Assembly (NCBI GenBank): GCA_021795715.1
Contig: JAJYPD010000004.1
Location: 32,842 to 96,841, forward strand
DNA length: 64,000 nt
DNA from: Pseudomonadota bacterium
Lineage (GTDB): Bacteria > Pseudomonadota > Gammaproteobacteria > Acidiferrobacterales > Acidiferrobacteraceae
Direction of reading: 5' to 3'
A program made the position numbers and the translations under genes. The notes beneath the pieces were generated by a model. That model was not told where the DNA came from. It worked only from the letters and a program-made list of their open reading frames with translations, and made no database searches. Position 1 is the stretch's first letter. Each line of letters starts with the position of its first letter. Below are positions 7,854 through 16,976 of the stretch, piece by piece.

Positions 7854-9317
7854 TCAGCGCGCGGGTGCCGGATCGCCGTCGCCATCGCCGTTTTGCTGGA
7901 TCTGCGTAAGCATCCGCCGCGCGGCCGGCAGGAACGCATAGGCCGGAAAAGCGAGGAAAAATGTGAGGAAAAAGTATTCCCCGTAACCAAGATCATGCGC
8001 GCCAAAGCCACTGACGAAGCCGGCCAGCCGCGCACTGACGCTAAAGAGTGAAGACAGCAGCGCGTACTCGGTCGCGGCGCGCTGCTTGCGCACGATAGCC
8101 ATCAGAAACGCAAGAAATGCCGCCGTGCCGAGCCCGCCGCAGAAGGATTCGAGACCGCTTACGCTGTAGATGAGCAGCTGGTGGGCGAGGGGAATGGCCA
8201 TCCCCTGCGCCTGGCGGGGCAGCCATGCCGCACAGGCGGCGTAACCGAGATTGGGCGCCACCTGCACGAGCCCGAGCGCCCACAGCGCCCGGTAGATGCC
8301 GAGCCGGTCTGTGAGAATCCCGCCGATCAGTCCACCCAGCACGGACAGGCCGATGCCGAGAATCACCGACACGACACCGATCTGTGCGGCACTAAAACCC
8401 CGATCCACCCAGAAGGGCTTGATCATAAAGCCGATCGCGCTGTCACCGAGCTTGTAGAGCAAAATGAAGGCGAACACCGGCCAGATTCCGGGGCGGCCCG
8501 TGATCTCGAGCAACGCGCCAAAAAGGGGGCCGCCGCCGGCGGCCGCCGCCGTGCGCCGGCGCGCGACACTGACAAGCCACAGCGCGGTCAAGAAGGCGCC
8601 CGTGTACACAAACAGGTGGGGTACGTCGCGTGTCCAGTGCAGCCCGTCGTTGAGCAGCCAGAGCGCGCCCATCAACAGCGTCAGCACCAGCGCCAAAGCG
8701 CGCGGACGGTGCATCAGCGAGCGCAGTTCCGCGCCGACCGACTGCTCGCCTGGGTGTGTCCGGTGCGCTTCACGGGGCGCGCGCAGGCAAGCGATGCCGT
8801 CGATGACGAGGAGGGCGGCGGCCAGCACATAGGCGATGCGCCAGCCGACATAGGAACTGGCGATCAGAACCAGGCCCGCCATCAGCATACCGGCCCGGTA
8901 AAAGCCGATACGCAGGCCGTTGCCGACGCCCATTTCGCCTACTTTCAGAAGTTCGAGCGTGTACCCGTCGATGGCGATGTCATTGGTCGATGACAGCATC
9001 GTGAAGCAGCCGATGGCGATCAAGGCGCTGTGGCCGATACCGGCGACGAACGCCAGTTCGCCCAGGGCGAGCGCCATCAGCAGATCGGCGCCGAGCATCC
9101 ACAGGCGGTGATGCCGGAAATGGTCGACCGCCGGCGCCCACAGGAATTTGAGGGTCCAGGGAAGGCCAAGGAGACTGATGATGCCGATCTGGTCCAGCGA
9201 GGCGTGCTGTTCGCGGAAGGCGACCGGAAAGACATCCGTGAACAGCCCAAAGGGAAGACCTTCGGCGATGTAGAGCACGGCGACCCAGAACAGGCGCCGG
9301 CGCGTCGCCCGATCCAT
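7854..9317 (-). CDS. MFS permease of the AmpG/PAT type
   Basis: 487 residues with about twelve hydrophobic helices. The N-terminal LYIAEGLPFGLFTDVFPVAFREQ and the following LGLPWTLKFLWAPAVDHF match the AmpG (muropeptide permease)/acetyl-CoA transporter branch of the major facilitator superfamily. True AmpG imports anhydro-muropeptides for wall recycling. No ampD or nagZ is nearby, so the substrate is open. I start at the ATG ending at 9317, four bases after the metW stop, rather than the longer frame to 9356 that overlaps metW. Expression with metX-metW is likely. Confidence 0.85.
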   Translation of the reverse strand: MDRATRRRLFWVAVLYIAEGLPFGLFTDVFPVAFREQHASLDQIGIISLLGLPWTLKFLWAPAVDHFRHHRLWMLGADLLMALALGELAFVAGIGHSALIAIGCFTMLSSTNDIAIDGYTLELLKVGEMGVGNGLRIGFYRAGMLMAGLVLIASSYVGWRIAYVLAAALLVIDGIACLRAPREAHRTHPGEQSVGAELRSLMHRPRALALVLTLLMGALWLLNDGLHWTRDVPHLFVYTGAFLTALWLVSVARRRTAAAAGGGPLFGALLEITGRPGIWPVFAFILLYKLGDSAIGFMIKPFWVDRGFSAAQIGVVSVILGIGLSVLGGLIGGILTDRLGIYRALWALGLVQVAPNLGYAACAAWLPRQAQGMAIPLAHQLLIYSVSGLESFCGGLGTAAFLAFLMAIVRKQRAATEYALLSSLFSVSARLAGFVSGFGAHDLGYGEYFFLTFFLAFPAYAFLPAARRMLTQIQQNGDGDGDPAPAR

Positions 9318-9321
9318 GCGT

Positions 9322-9921
9322 TCAGGCACGCCGGAACCGGTACAGCGCAATTTCACCCAGCAGATTTGGAAAGAGCCGCAGGCCCAGCCGCCGCCGGTGT
9401 TCGTGATCGACGACTTCCGACTCGAGGATGCGGATGCCCTCCTTGCGGCACAGATCCTCGAAATCCTGCAATGTGCAAAGGTGTATGTTGGGCGTGTTGT
9501 ACCATTCGTGCGGCAAAGCCCGTGACACCGGCATACGGCCGCGCAGGAGCTGCACCCGGCTCACCCAGTAGCCAAAGTTCGGAAAGGTGACGATTCCTTC
9601 AGTGCCCACACGCAGCATCTCCCGCAACAGCCGCTCCGGGTATTTGACCGCCTGCAGAGTCAGCGACAGGATGACGTAATCGAACGAATGGTCGTCGAAT
9701 TCCGACAATCCTGCGTCGAGGTCGGTCTGGATGACATTGACACCGCGGCGAATCGATTCGGTCACGTGCTGGTCATCGAGCTCGAGGCCATAGCCGCTGA
9801 CCTTCTTGGTCCGCGCCAGCGTGTCGAGCAAAGTGCCATCACCGCAGCCCAGATCGAGAACCCGGCTTTGCGGCCGGATCCAGTCGGCGATGATGCGGAA
9901 GTCCAGGCGCCGGCCGTTCAT
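9322..9921 (-). CDS. metW: Methionine biosynthesis protein MetW (SAM-dependent methyltransferase fold)
   Basis: 199 residues. The SAM-binding motif I is [13 protein letters not shown] near residue 20, and the family-typical TFPNFGYW and PYEWYNTPN-like ([13 protein letters not shown]) motifs follow. MetW is almost always encoded beside MetX and supports homoserine acylation in methionine synthesis; its exact activity is not settled. The start overlaps the metX stop by 4 bp, so the two are translationally coupled. Confidence 0.95.
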   Translation of the reverse strand: MNGRRLDFRIIADWIRPQSRVLDLGCGDGTLLDTLARTKKVSGYGLELDDQHVTESIRRGVNVIQTDLDAGLSEFDDHSFDYVILSLTLQAVKYPERLLREMLRVGTEGIVTFPNFGYWVSRVQLLRGRMPVSRALPHEWYNTPNIHLCTLQDFEDLCRKEGIRILESEVVDHEHRRRLGLRLFPNLLGEIALYRFRRA

Positions 9922-11054
9922 GCGGCAGCCACCCGTTCCATGTAGGCGCTGAAGATGTCCACATAGCGCGGGATGCGCATGAGGAACGCGTCATGACCGT
10001 GGGGCGCCTTGATCTCGGCGTAACTGACATCGAGATCGTTGTCATGCAAAGCCTTGACGATCTCCCGCGAGCGCGCGGGCGGAAACCGCCAGTCGCTGGT
10101 GAAAGACAAAACAAGACTTGCGGCCTGCACCCGGGCGAGCGCCCGTGACAGATCGCCCTCCGTCTCGCCGGCCGGATCGAAGTAATCGAGCGCCTTGGTC
10201 ATGAGCAGATAGGTGTTGGCATCGAAACGGCCCACGAAGGTATCTGCCTGATGGCGCAGGTAGCTCTCCACTTCGAACGCCACCTGGTAGTCGAAATTGA
10301 GCTTCCCGCCGCGGATGTCCCGGCCGAACTTCTGCCGCATGATGTCTTCGGACAGGTAGGTGATGTGGCCGAGCATGCGCGCGATGCGCAAACCGCGCCG
10401 CGGTTCGGTGCCGTGATCGTAGAAGCGGCCGCCATGGAAGTCGGGGTCCGTCAGGATCGCCTGCCGCGCGACCTCGTTGAAGGCGATGTTCTGCGCGGTC
10501 AGTTTCGGCGCCGCGGCAATGATGATGGCATGGCGCAGCCGTGTCGGATAATCGATGGCCCAACGCAGCGCCTGCATGCCGCCCAGACTGCCGCCGACCA
10601 CCGCCGCCCACTGCGTGATGCCGAGGGCATCGGCGAGCCGTGCCTGGGTCTCGACCCAGTCCCGCACGGTCACCATCGGGAAATCCGGGCCGTAGGGGCG
10701 TCCGGTCACGGGATTCACCGAGGCAGGCCCCGTCGATCCATAGCAGCTGCCGATGTTGTTGCAGGCCACCACAAAAAAGCGCCGCGTGTCGATGCTCTTG
10801 CCCGGGCCGATATGCTGCTCCCACCATCCCGGTTTTGTGTCTTCGGCGCTGTGGTAACCCGCCACGTGGTGGCTGCCGCTCAGGGCGTGACAGACCAGCA
10901 CGGCGTTGCTGTGGTCACTGTTGAGTGTCCCGTAGGTCTCGTAGACGAGCTCGTAGGACGCGAGCACCCCGCCGCTGCTCAGAAGGAGCGGCTGTTCGAT
11001 GCGCAGCCGGAGCGGGGTCACAAGCCCCACGGAATCAGGCGGTATGGCTTTCAC
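9918..11054 (-). CDS. metX: Homoserine O-acyltransferase (acetyl- or succinyl-)
   Basis: 378 residues, alpha/beta hydrolase fold. The nucleophile elbow [15 protein letters not shown] contains the catalytic serine, and the C-terminal APHGHDAFL contains the catalytic histidine. The N-terminal [14 protein letters not shown] region forms the oxyanion pocket. It activates homoserine for sulfur incorporation. MetX enzymes use either acetyl-CoA or succinyl-CoA, and the name alone does not decide which; many gammaproteobacterial members use succinyl-CoA. It forms a metX-metW pair with a 4-bp overlap. Confidence 0.95.
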   Translation of the reverse strand: MKAIPPDSVGLVTPLRLRIEQPLLLSSGGVLASYELVYETYGTLNSDHSNAVLVCHALSGSHHVAGYHSAEDTKPGWWEQHIGPGKSIDTRRFFVVACNNIGSCYGSTGPASVNPVTGRPYGPDFPMVTVRDWVETQARLADALGITQWAAVVGGSLGGMQALRWAIDYPTRLRHAIIIAAAPKLTAQNIAFNEVARQAILTDPDFHGGRFYDHGTEPRRGLRIARMLGHITYLSEDIMRQKFGRDIRGGKLNFDYQVAFEVESYLRHQADTFVGRFDANTYLLMTKALDYFDPAGETEGDLSRALARVQAASLVLSFTSDWRFPPARSREIVKALHDNDLDVSYAEIKAPHGHDAFLMRIPRYVDIFSAYMERVAAA

Positions 11055-11114
11055 GGGTTCTGCAATCCACGAAAGCCCCGCAGTGTACTGACTGACCGAT
11101 GGGGCTGCAATGCG

Positions 11115-11540
11115 CTAGTGGTGGTGTTCGCCATCGCCGTGATCATGACCGCAGCAACCCTGGTGGTCATGATCTTCGTGCCCAGACTGCTCGGCGACTT
11201 CCCGGCGGATTTCATCCATGTCCAGCGCCCGCGCCTGGCTGATGACCTCTTCCAGGGCCTTGCGCGGAAGGCTGCCCGGCTGCGAAAAAAGGATGATCTG
11301 CTCGCGGAAGATCATGAGCGTCGGAATGGAGCGTACCTGGAAATGTGCGGCCAGCTCCTGTTCCGCCTCGGTGTTGAGCTTGGCGAAGACGATGTCCTTG
11401 TGCTGTTCGGATGCCTCCTCGAAGATGGGACCGAACGCGCGACAGGGTGCGCACCAAGGCGCCCAGAAATCGACAATGACGAATGGGTTGCTGTCGATCA
11501 GGTCCTCGAAATTCTCTTTTGTTGCCTCTACCGTAGCCAT
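11115..11540 (-). CDS. Thioredoxin with a histidine-rich C-terminal tail
   Basis: 141 residues. The active site FWAPWCAPCRAFGP is a true WCxPC thioredoxin centre near residue 31, and cis-Pro follows in RSIPTLMIF, so it should act as a cytoplasmic disulfide reductant. After the thioredoxin domain (about 110 residues) comes a tail with eight His, two adjacent Cys and several Asp/Glu, ending in HHH. The tail could bind Ni, Zn or Cu. I start at MATVEATKENF (ATG ending at 11540); the longer frame to 11594 adds residues with no homology and lies over the promoter. It reads toward metX but a 60-bp gap separates them. Confidence 0.88.
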   Translation of the reverse strand: MATVEATKENFEDLIDSNPFVIVDFWAPWCAPCRAFGPIFEEASEQHKDIVFAKLNTEAEQELAAHFQVRSIPTLMIFREQIILFSQPGSLPRKALEEVISQARALDMDEIRREVAEQSGHEDHDHQGCCGHDHGDGEHHH

Positions 11541-11563
11541 GGAGCCCCCTTTTGTGAACCCGT

Positions 11564-11594
11564 AGTATATCGGAAATCCCGGTGGGGCCCGCAA
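11564..11594 (-). promoter_or_regulatory. Candidate promoter of the His-tail thioredoxin gene
   Basis: On the minus strand TATACT (positions 11569 down to 11564) is a good -10 hexamer, placed about 25 bases before the ATG. Nineteen bases upstream is TTGCGG, a poor -35 (TTG only). The -10 is convincing; the -35 is weak. Confidence 0.4.
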
Positions 11595-11672
11595 TGCGGG
11601 GGTGCATCCGCGAGGAGGACGAACGGCACGAGTCTTGCTAAGTTAGACGGGGGGGAGAAATGAGGAGAGAGC

Positions 11673-11864
11673 ATGTATCCGAAGCCGGTCTACGAAAGCC
11701 TGCCGCTTGCGTACTCCTTGGCGGCCTGGCTGAGTCTGCGTTCACTGCCGTGGCCGTATGCGCTGTTGCCGTCTGCCGCGTTTGGCGTGGCGGCGGTACT
11801 GGTTGCCGTGCAGCGCTGGCACTACCGGCGCCAGCTGCGCGGCGGGTCCGACGACTCACCATGA
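11673..11864 (+). CDS. Small inner-membrane protein, unknown function
   Basis: 63 residues. It is preceded by an excellent ribosome binding site (GAGGAG, five bases before the ATG at 11673), the main reason to accept so short a gene. Two hydrophobic segments span roughly residues 10-25 and 28-46 (SLAAWLSLRSLPW; LLPSAAFGVAAVLVAV). They are followed by a positively charged end (HYRRQLRGG), suggesting a two-helix protein with its C-terminus in the cytoplasm. Its 3' end overlaps the convergent ScsD-like gene by 9 bp. I do not recognise a family. Confidence 0.6.
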   Translation: MYPKPVYESLPLAYSLAAWLSLRSLPWPYALLPSAAFGVAAVLVAVQRWHYRRQLRGGSDDSP

Positions 11865-12338
11865 CGGGATGTGTTGCGCCCACCACAGGCGCATCCTGAG
11901 GCCGGCGGCCGTCGCATAACCGACCACCGCCGCGCGAATGTGCCCTTGCGCGCCGACTATGACGGCCGTGGGCAGCGTATTGGCCCCGTAGCGGCGGGCC
12001 AATACGCCGCTGGGATCGAGGATGACGGGCGTCTGCCAGTGGTGCCGGCGGGCAAAGCGGGCCACCGCCGCCGCAGGCGAGCCGGTCGCTACGATCACGG
12101 TCGGATAGTGCCGGGCGACGGCCTGGATGGTGCCCTGATCGGCGCGGCAGAAGGGACACCAGCTGGCCCAGAAGTCGATCAGGACCACCTGTCCGCGACC
12201 TAGGGCGGGCGCGGTTTTGAGCCACGCCGGCGGCAGCGCCGGGGCCGTGGCGGGGACGTGGCGCGCGAGGTACGCGTTGACACCAAAAACCAGGGCGGCC
12301 CCGATCAGTGCATCGCCGAGCAGCCGGCGCAGGCGCAT
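11856..12338 (-). CDS. Membrane-anchored thioredoxin-fold protein, TlpA/ScsD-like
   Basis: 160 residues. An N-terminal hydrophobic anchor (LLGDALIGAALVFGVNAYLA) is followed by a periplasmic thioredoxin domain. Its active site is FWASWCPFCRADQ near residue 60, and the cis-Pro loop is NTLPTAVIV. The WCPFC centre and layout match the ScsD/TlpA-like 'protein disulfide oxidoreductase' group, which transfers electrons or handles copper stress outside the inner membrane. It overlaps the upstream YggT gene by one base (TGATG), so the two are coupled. No CcdA-type partner is nearby. Confidence 0.82.
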   Translation of the reverse strand: MRLRRLLGDALIGAALVFGVNAYLARHVPATAPALPPAWLKTAPALGRGQVVLIDFWASWCPFCRADQGTIQAVARHYPTVIVATGSPAAAVARFARRHHWQTPVILDPSGVLARRYGANTLPTAVIVGAQGHIRAAVVGYATAAGLRMRLWWAQHIPSW

Positions 12339-12907
12339 CAGAGCAGCGCGGTGCCCAGTTGATGCAGGGGCCCTACGACCAGGATGTCGATCAGCTCGAA
12401 CACGATGACGACGATGATCGGGGAAAGGTCGATGCCGGAGATCAGCGGCAACAGGCGCCGCGCAGGCCGCATGAAGGGCTCCGTCAGGTGAACGGTGAGG
12501 TCGGTGAGCGGGTGTTCACCATAGGGATTGACCCAGCCGAGCAGTACCCGCACGAAGATCGCCCCGATCAAGACATACAGCGTCATGCGGATGAGGTCGG
12601 CAAAGCTCAAGATGAGCAGGCCGCCCAGATGGGGTATGACATTCTGCACCAGCGCGTCGAGCGCGATCTTGAGCGCCTCGAGCATCAGCAGCAAAACGGC
12701 CGACGCCAGATCGATACCCATGAATCCGGGAATGAGCCGCCTAAGCGGCCGCAGCGGCGCGTTCGTCAGCCGCACGACAAACTGGGAAAACGGGTTGTAA
12801 AAGTCGGCATGGGTCAACTGCAGGAGAAAACGCAGCAACACCAGGAAGATGTACATGCCAAAGAGCGTTTCGATCAGAAACGCCAATGCCTGACTGAGGT
12901 AGCTCAT
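12338..12907 (-). CDS. YggT family integral membrane protein
   Basis: 189 residues with two tandem YggT units, each with a hydrophobic pair around an 'NPFSQ..VRLT.P.LRPLRRLIP' stretch (near residues 38-60) and an 'NPYGEHPLTDL..HLTEPFMRPARRLLP' stretch in the second half. YggT proteins are inner-membrane proteins of uncertain role, linked to osmotic tolerance and possibly division or envelope functions. They are very commonly encoded next to proC, as here (4-bp overlap). The next gene starts one base inside its stop. Confidence 0.9.
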   Translation of the reverse strand: MSYLSQALAFLIETLFGMYIFLVLLRFLLQLTHADFYNPFSQFVVRLTNAPLRPLRRLIPGFMGIDLASAVLLLMLEALKIALDALVQNVIPHLGGLLILSFADLIRMTLYVLIGAIFVRVLLGWVNPYGEHPLTDLTVHLTEPFMRPARRLLPLISGIDLSPIIVVIVFELIDILVVGPLHQLGTALL

Positions 12908-13713
12908 ACGGCGCCCAGTTCCTCACCGAGCTCGGCGGCCCGCGCCCGAGCGGCTTCCACCGCCCTCTCAAACATCTTCATAAAGCCTTGATCCATAAAG
13001 GACTGTATAGCACGCTCCGTGGTCCCGTTGGGCGAGGTGACCTGCCGCCGCAAGGTGGCCGGCGATTCCGTGCCCGCGCCCGCCATGCGCGCTGCCCCAA
13101 GCGCGGTCGCCGCCGCCAGTTCGCTGGCGATTAACGCCGGCAGGCCGGCCTGGACCCCTGCGGCGGCCAGCGCCTCGATCGCCAGGAAAAAATAGGCCGG
13201 CCCACTGCCCGAGACCGCCGTCGCGGCATCCATGAGGTCTTCATCGGCCACCCACCAGACCGCCGACACCGGCTGCAGCAAAGCCTCCACCCGGGCGCGG
13301 TCGTCTGCCGCGATGTCGGCCGCCGCATACAGCACGGTGGCGCCTGCCCGGATCAGCGCGGGTGTATTGGGCATGGCCCGCACCACCCGGTCGCTGTGAA
13401 ACCATCGCCGCAGGGCGTCTGTGCGGATGCCTGCGGCCACCGAAACGATGAGGGGATGGCCGGTGGCGACGCCGGCGGCGATCTCGCGGGCGAGCGCTGC
13501 GACATGCTGGGGCTTGACCGCCAGCACGAGGACATCCGCCTGGGCGACGAGCTCGGCCAGGGTCTTTGCGACGGCGAGGCCTTGTTGCGCGGCCCGCCGC
13601 CGGGTGTCGTCCGAGTGATCATAAACCAAGGCGCGCGCAGCCCCGGGCGTTGCCGCCAGGCCGGCGGCCAATGCGCGCCCCATGTTGCCGGCGCCGATGA
13701 TACCGATGGTCAT
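12904..13713 (-). CDS. proC: Pyrroline-5-carboxylate reductase
   Basis: 269 residues from the ATG of MTIGIIGAGNMG; an ATG three codons earlier (13722) is an alternative. It catalyses the last step of proline synthesis with NAD(P)H. The dinucleotide-binding GAGNMG opens the protein, VLAVKPQ is the second Rossmann motif, and the C-terminal dimerisation region carries the conserved AVSGSGPAYFF and LRRQVTSPNGTT signatures. Overlapping with YggT, it begins a proC-YggT-ScsD-like operon that runs away from pilT. Confidence 0.96.
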   Translation of the reverse strand: MTIGIIGAGNMGRALAAGLAATPGAARALVYDHSDDTRRRAAQQGLAVAKTLAELVAQADVLVLAVKPQHVAALAREIAAGVATGHPLIVSVAAGIRTDALRRWFHSDRVVRAMPNTPALIRAGATVLYAAADIAADDRARVEALLQPVSAVWWVADEDLMDAATAVSGSGPAYFFLAIEALAAAGVQAGLPALIASELAAATALGAARMAGAGTESPATLRRQVTSPNGTTERAIQSFMDQGFMKMFERAVEAARARAAELGEELGAV

Positions 13714-13770
13714 GTTCTGCATAGCAGCGGTCTAGTGTAAGGCGCCACGGCCGGGAGTGAAAGGGCAGCC

Positions 13771-13798
13771 TTGTCTCGGCGCCTGCGCCCGTTATACT
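13771..13798 (+). promoter_or_regulatory. Sigma-70-type promoter for pilT-pilU
   Basis: TTGTCT (13771-13776), a 16-bp spacer and TATACT (13793-13798) lie about 30 bases before the pilT ATG, in the gap between divergent proC and pilT. Confidence 0.6.
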
Positions 13799-13828
13799 TC
13801 AGGTAGCCCTCTCTTTTACGAGTCACAC

Positions 13829-14905
13829 ATGGATATCGCCGAGTTACTCGCTTTTGCCTTCAAGCAGAATGCTTCCGACTTGCACTTGTCGGCCGGCCTG
13901 CCACCCCTGATCCGCGTCGACGGCGACGTCAAGCGCATCAACGTAGACCCCCTGGACGAGCGTCTCGTCCACAATATGGTCTACGACATCATGAACGATA
14001 AACAGCAAAAGGAATACGAGGAGCGGCTCGAATGCGACTTTTCCTTTGATCTGCCCAACATCGCCCGCTTTCGTGTCAACGCCTTCAACCAGAATCGCGG
14101 GCCTGCGGCGGTGTTCCGTACCATTCCCTCCAAGGTTCTGACCCTGGAGCAATTGAATGCCCCGGCGATCTTCCGGCAGATTGCCGACCAGCCTCGCGGC
14201 ATCGTGCTGGTGACCGGGCCGACGGGTTCGGGTAAGTCGACTACGCTTGCGGCGATGATCAACCACATCAACGAATCGCGCCACGAACACATCCTGACGA
14301 TCGAAGATCCGATCGAGTTCGTGCATATGAGCAAGAACTGCCTCATCAATCAGCGCGAGGTCAAGCGCGACACGCTGAGCTTCGAGAATGCGCTGCGGTC
14401 GGCGCTGCGTGAAGATCCGGATGTGGTGCTCGTCGGCGAATTGCGCGACCTGGAAACCATCCGGCTGGCGCTGACGGCGGCCGAAACCGGCCATCTGGTG
14501 TTTGGCACCCTGCATACCAGTTCGGCCGCGAAAACCATCGATCGTGTCGTCGACGTGTTCCCGGCGGCCGAAAAGGAAATGGTGCGGGCCATGCTGTCGG
14601 AGTCGTTGCGCGCCGTCGTTGCGCAGACGTTGCTGAAAAAGGTGGGTGGCGGGCGCGTGGCGGCCCACGAAATCATGATCGGCACGCCGGCCATCCGCAA
14701 CCTGATCCGCGAAAACAAAATCCCGCAAATGTATTCGGCCATCCAGACCAGCCAGTCCGTGGGCATGCAGACGCTCGACCAGTGTCTGCTCGAACTGGTA
14801 CGCAACCGCGTGATCTCGGTTGATGAGGCGCGCAACAAGGCCGCCAACAAGGATTCCTTCAGTACGCAGGCGCAGGCGGCAGGCGCGGCGGCGGTCCGGA
14901 GGTAA
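13829..14905 (+). CDS. pilT: Type IV pilus retraction ATPase PilT
   Basis: 358 residues. It is a hexameric cytoplasmic ATPase that depolymerises the pilus, powering twitching. In order: the N-terminal PAS-like domain beginning MDIAELLAFAFKQNASDLHLSAG, Walker A GPTGSGKST near residue 133, the Asp box, Walker B LVGELRD, the His box, and the C-terminal AIRNLIRENK retraction motif. I start at the ATG at 13829 rather than 13757, matching the family N-terminus. It is followed after 4 bases by pilU, as in Pseudomonas. Confidence 0.97.
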   Translation: MDIAELLAFAFKQNASDLHLSAGLPPLIRVDGDVKRINVDPLDERLVHNMVYDIMNDKQQKEYEERLECDFSFDLPNIARFRVNAFNQNRGPAAVFRTIPSKVLTLEQLNAPAIFRQIADQPRGIVLVTGPTGSGKSTTLAAMINHINESRHEHILTIEDPIEFVHMSKNCLINQREVKRDTLSFENALRSALREDPDVVLVGELRDLETIRLALTAAETGHLVFGTLHTSSAAKTIDRVVDVFPAAEKEMVRAMLSESLRAVVAQTLLKKVGGGRVAAHEIMIGTPAIRNLIRENKIPQMYSAIQTSQSVGMQTLDQCLLELVRNRVISVDEARNKAANKDSFSTQAQAAGAAAVRR

Positions 14906-14909
14906 AGGC

Positions 14910-16022
14910 GTGGGCTTCCTCGATCTGTTGCGGTTGATGGCGGAGAAGAACGCCTCTGACCTCTATGTCACCGCCGGGGTCGCGCCCAGTCTGCGCATCG
15001 ACGGCAAGCTGACGCCCGTCGGCCGCCAGGCCCTGACGGCCGAGCAGTCGCGCCAGTTCGTCTACAGCATCATGAACGAGGAGCAGCGCGCGGAGTTCGA
15101 AGAGACGAACGAGTGCAATTTCGCCATCAGCCCGCAGAACGTCGGCCGTTTCCGCGTCAACGTCTTCCGGCAGCAGCAGCGGGTGGGCATGGTGCTGCGC
15201 AAGATCGAAACGCGCATCCCCCATTTCGAGGAACTCAATCTGCCGCCGGTGCTGAAGGACATTGCGCTGACCAAGCGCGGTCTGGTGATCTTCGTCGGCG
15301 CCACGGGATCGGGCAAGTCGACGTCGCTGGCGGCGATGGTGGGCTATCGCAATGAGTACTCGAACGGCCACATCATCACCATCGAAGATCCGATCGAGTT
15401 CGTGCACGAACACAAGAACTGCATCGTCACGCAGCGTGAGGTGGGTGTCGACACCGATTCGTTCGATACCGCCCTGAAGAATACTCTGCGCCAGGCGCCG
15501 GACGTGATCCTGATCGGCGAGGTGCGCAGCCGCGAGACGATGGATTACGCCATCGCTTTCGCCGAGACCGGACATCTGTGCCTGACGACTTTGCATGCCA
15601 ACAGCGCCAACCAGGCCCTTGACCGCATCATCAATTTCTTTCCGGAAGACCGCCGCGGCCAGTTGCTGATGGATCTGTCACTGAACCTGAAGGCGGTGAT
15701 CTCCCAGCGGCTGATTCCGCGCAAGGACAAGAGCGGGCGGGCGGCCGCAGTCGAGGTGATGCTAAACAGCCCGCTGATCGCCGACCTGATCCTGAAGGGC
15801 GAAATTCATGGCATCAAGGAGCTGATGGCAAAATCGACCGACGCGGGCATGCAGACCTTCGACCAGGCGCTGTTTGCGTTGTACGAAGGCGGGGCGATCG
15901 ATTACGATGAGGCGATGCGCAACGCCGATTCGCAAAACGATCTGCGTTTGCGCATCAAGTTGCATGGCAAGGATGCGAAAGAGGGCGCGCTCGGAGAGTC
16001 TCTGCGCAACATCACGTTCTGA
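14910..16022 (+). CDS. pilU: PilT-dependent accessory retraction ATPase PilU
   Basis: 370 residues, a PilT paralogue. Walker A is GATGSGKST, Walker B is LIGEVRS, and the N-terminus carries ASDLYVTAGVAPSLRIDGKL. PilU assists PilT in generating force for retraction. The frame is open back into pilT. I choose the GTG at 14910 because it has GGAGG eight bases upstream, falls just after the pilT stop, and gives the family N-terminus. The C-terminal extension after the last helix (FDQALFALYEGGAIDYDEAMRNADS) is typical for PilU. Confidence 0.95.
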   Translation: MGFLDLLRLMAEKNASDLYVTAGVAPSLRIDGKLTPVGRQALTAEQSRQFVYSIMNEEQRAEFEETNECNFAISPQNVGRFRVNVFRQQQRVGMVLRKIETRIPHFEELNLPPVLKDIALTKRGLVIFVGATGSGKSTSLAAMVGYRNEYSNGHIITIEDPIEFVHEHKNCIVTQREVGVDTDSFDTALKNTLRQAPDVILIGEVRSRETMDYAIAFAETGHLCLTTLHANSANQALDRIINFFPEDRRGQLLMDLSLNLKAVISQRLIPRKDKSGRAAAVEVMLNSPLIADLILKGEIHGIKELMAKSTDAGMQTFDQALFALYEGGAIDYDEAMRNADSQNDLRLRIKLHGKDAKEGALGESLRNITF

Positions 16023-16167
16023 TGCGGGCCGTTTTCCACCACCGCCCTGGCCGCTGTTTCATCCCACGCCGTGCGCGCGGGCGGCTGCCGGGCCACGCCC
16101 GGTTTGTGCGGGGGCGCGATCCGGTGAACCGGTATCAGGCGTTTCTGGCCGGTGGGTAGGGGTGTTC

Positions 16168-16974
16168 TTGTCCGAGACGCGTAATCGACCGATCGGTGTC
16201 TTTGATTCGGGGATAGGTGGCCTGACGGTCGCCCGTGCGCTGATGACGGCGCTCCCGCATGAGGACATCGTCTATTTCGGGGACACGGCGCGCGTACCCT
16301 ATGGCGTCAAGTCATCGGTTACGGTGGCGGGTTATGCGGCGCAGATCACCGACTTCCTGCTGAAGCGGGATGTGAAGATGCTGGTGGTCGCCTGTAACAC
16401 CATGGCGGCCGTGGCCTTGAACGTGATTGTCGACATGTCCCCCGTGCCGGTCATCAATGTCCTCGATGCCGGCGCGGCGGCGGCCGCCCAGGCGAGCCGT
16501 AATGGCCGCATCGGCGTGCTCGCCACCCTGACGACCGTCCACTCGGGGGCGTACATCCGCGCGCTGGAATCCTACCGGCAGGATCTTGCGATCGTGTCGC
16601 AGGCCTGTCCGCTGTTCGTGCCGCTCGTCGAGGAGGGGTGGGTGGACCATCCCGTGACGGCGCTCACCGCGCGCGAGTACCTGACGCCCATCCTCGCAGC
16701 CGAGGTCGATACCATCGTTCTGGGCTGCACCCACTACCCCTTGCTGCGGCCGGTGCTGGGGCGGTTGGCGGGCGATGAGGTGACCTTGATCGATTCGGCG
16801 TCGACAACGGCTGCGCAGGTGAGCGAAATGCTCCATGCATCCGGCCTTGCCTGTACAAAACCGCGCACGCCACGCCATGAGTTCCATGTCACGGACTTTC
16901 CGCAACGATTTCGCGCGGTGGGCGAGCTCTGTCTGGGCCGCGCGCTGCCCGATGTGCATCTGGTGCATTGGTAG
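16168..16974 (+). CDS. murI: Glutamate racemase
   Basis: 268 residues. It makes D-glutamate for peptidoglycan. Key motifs are GVFDSGIGGLTVARAL near the start, the first catalytic cysteine in VACNTMAA, and the second in LGCTHYPLL. No ATG exists near the conserved start. A TTG at 16168 has TAGGGG five bases upstream and gives a normal length; a GTG at 16162 is the alternative. The long frame back to 15874 is pilU overlap. It is separated from pilU by about 145 bp and followed after 2 bases by the WaaA-like gene. Confidence 0.93.
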   Translation: MSETRNRPIGVFDSGIGGLTVARALMTALPHEDIVYFGDTARVPYGVKSSVTVAGYAAQITDFLLKRDVKMLVVACNTMAAVALNVIVDMSPVPVINVLDAGAAAAAQASRNGRIGVLATLTTVHSGAYIRALESYRQDLAIVSQACPLFVPLVEEGWVDHPVTALTAREYLTPILAAEVDTIVLGCTHYPLLRPVLGRLAGDEVTLIDSASTTAAQVSEMLHASGLACTKPRTPRHEFHVTDFPQRFRAVGELCLGRALPDVHLVHW

Positions 16975-16976
16975 CC

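Noticed and set aside
11055..11114. AGCCCC/GGGGCT hairpin after the His-tail thioredoxin gene as a terminator
   Set aside because: The loop is over 20 bases and there is no U-run, so it does not qualify.
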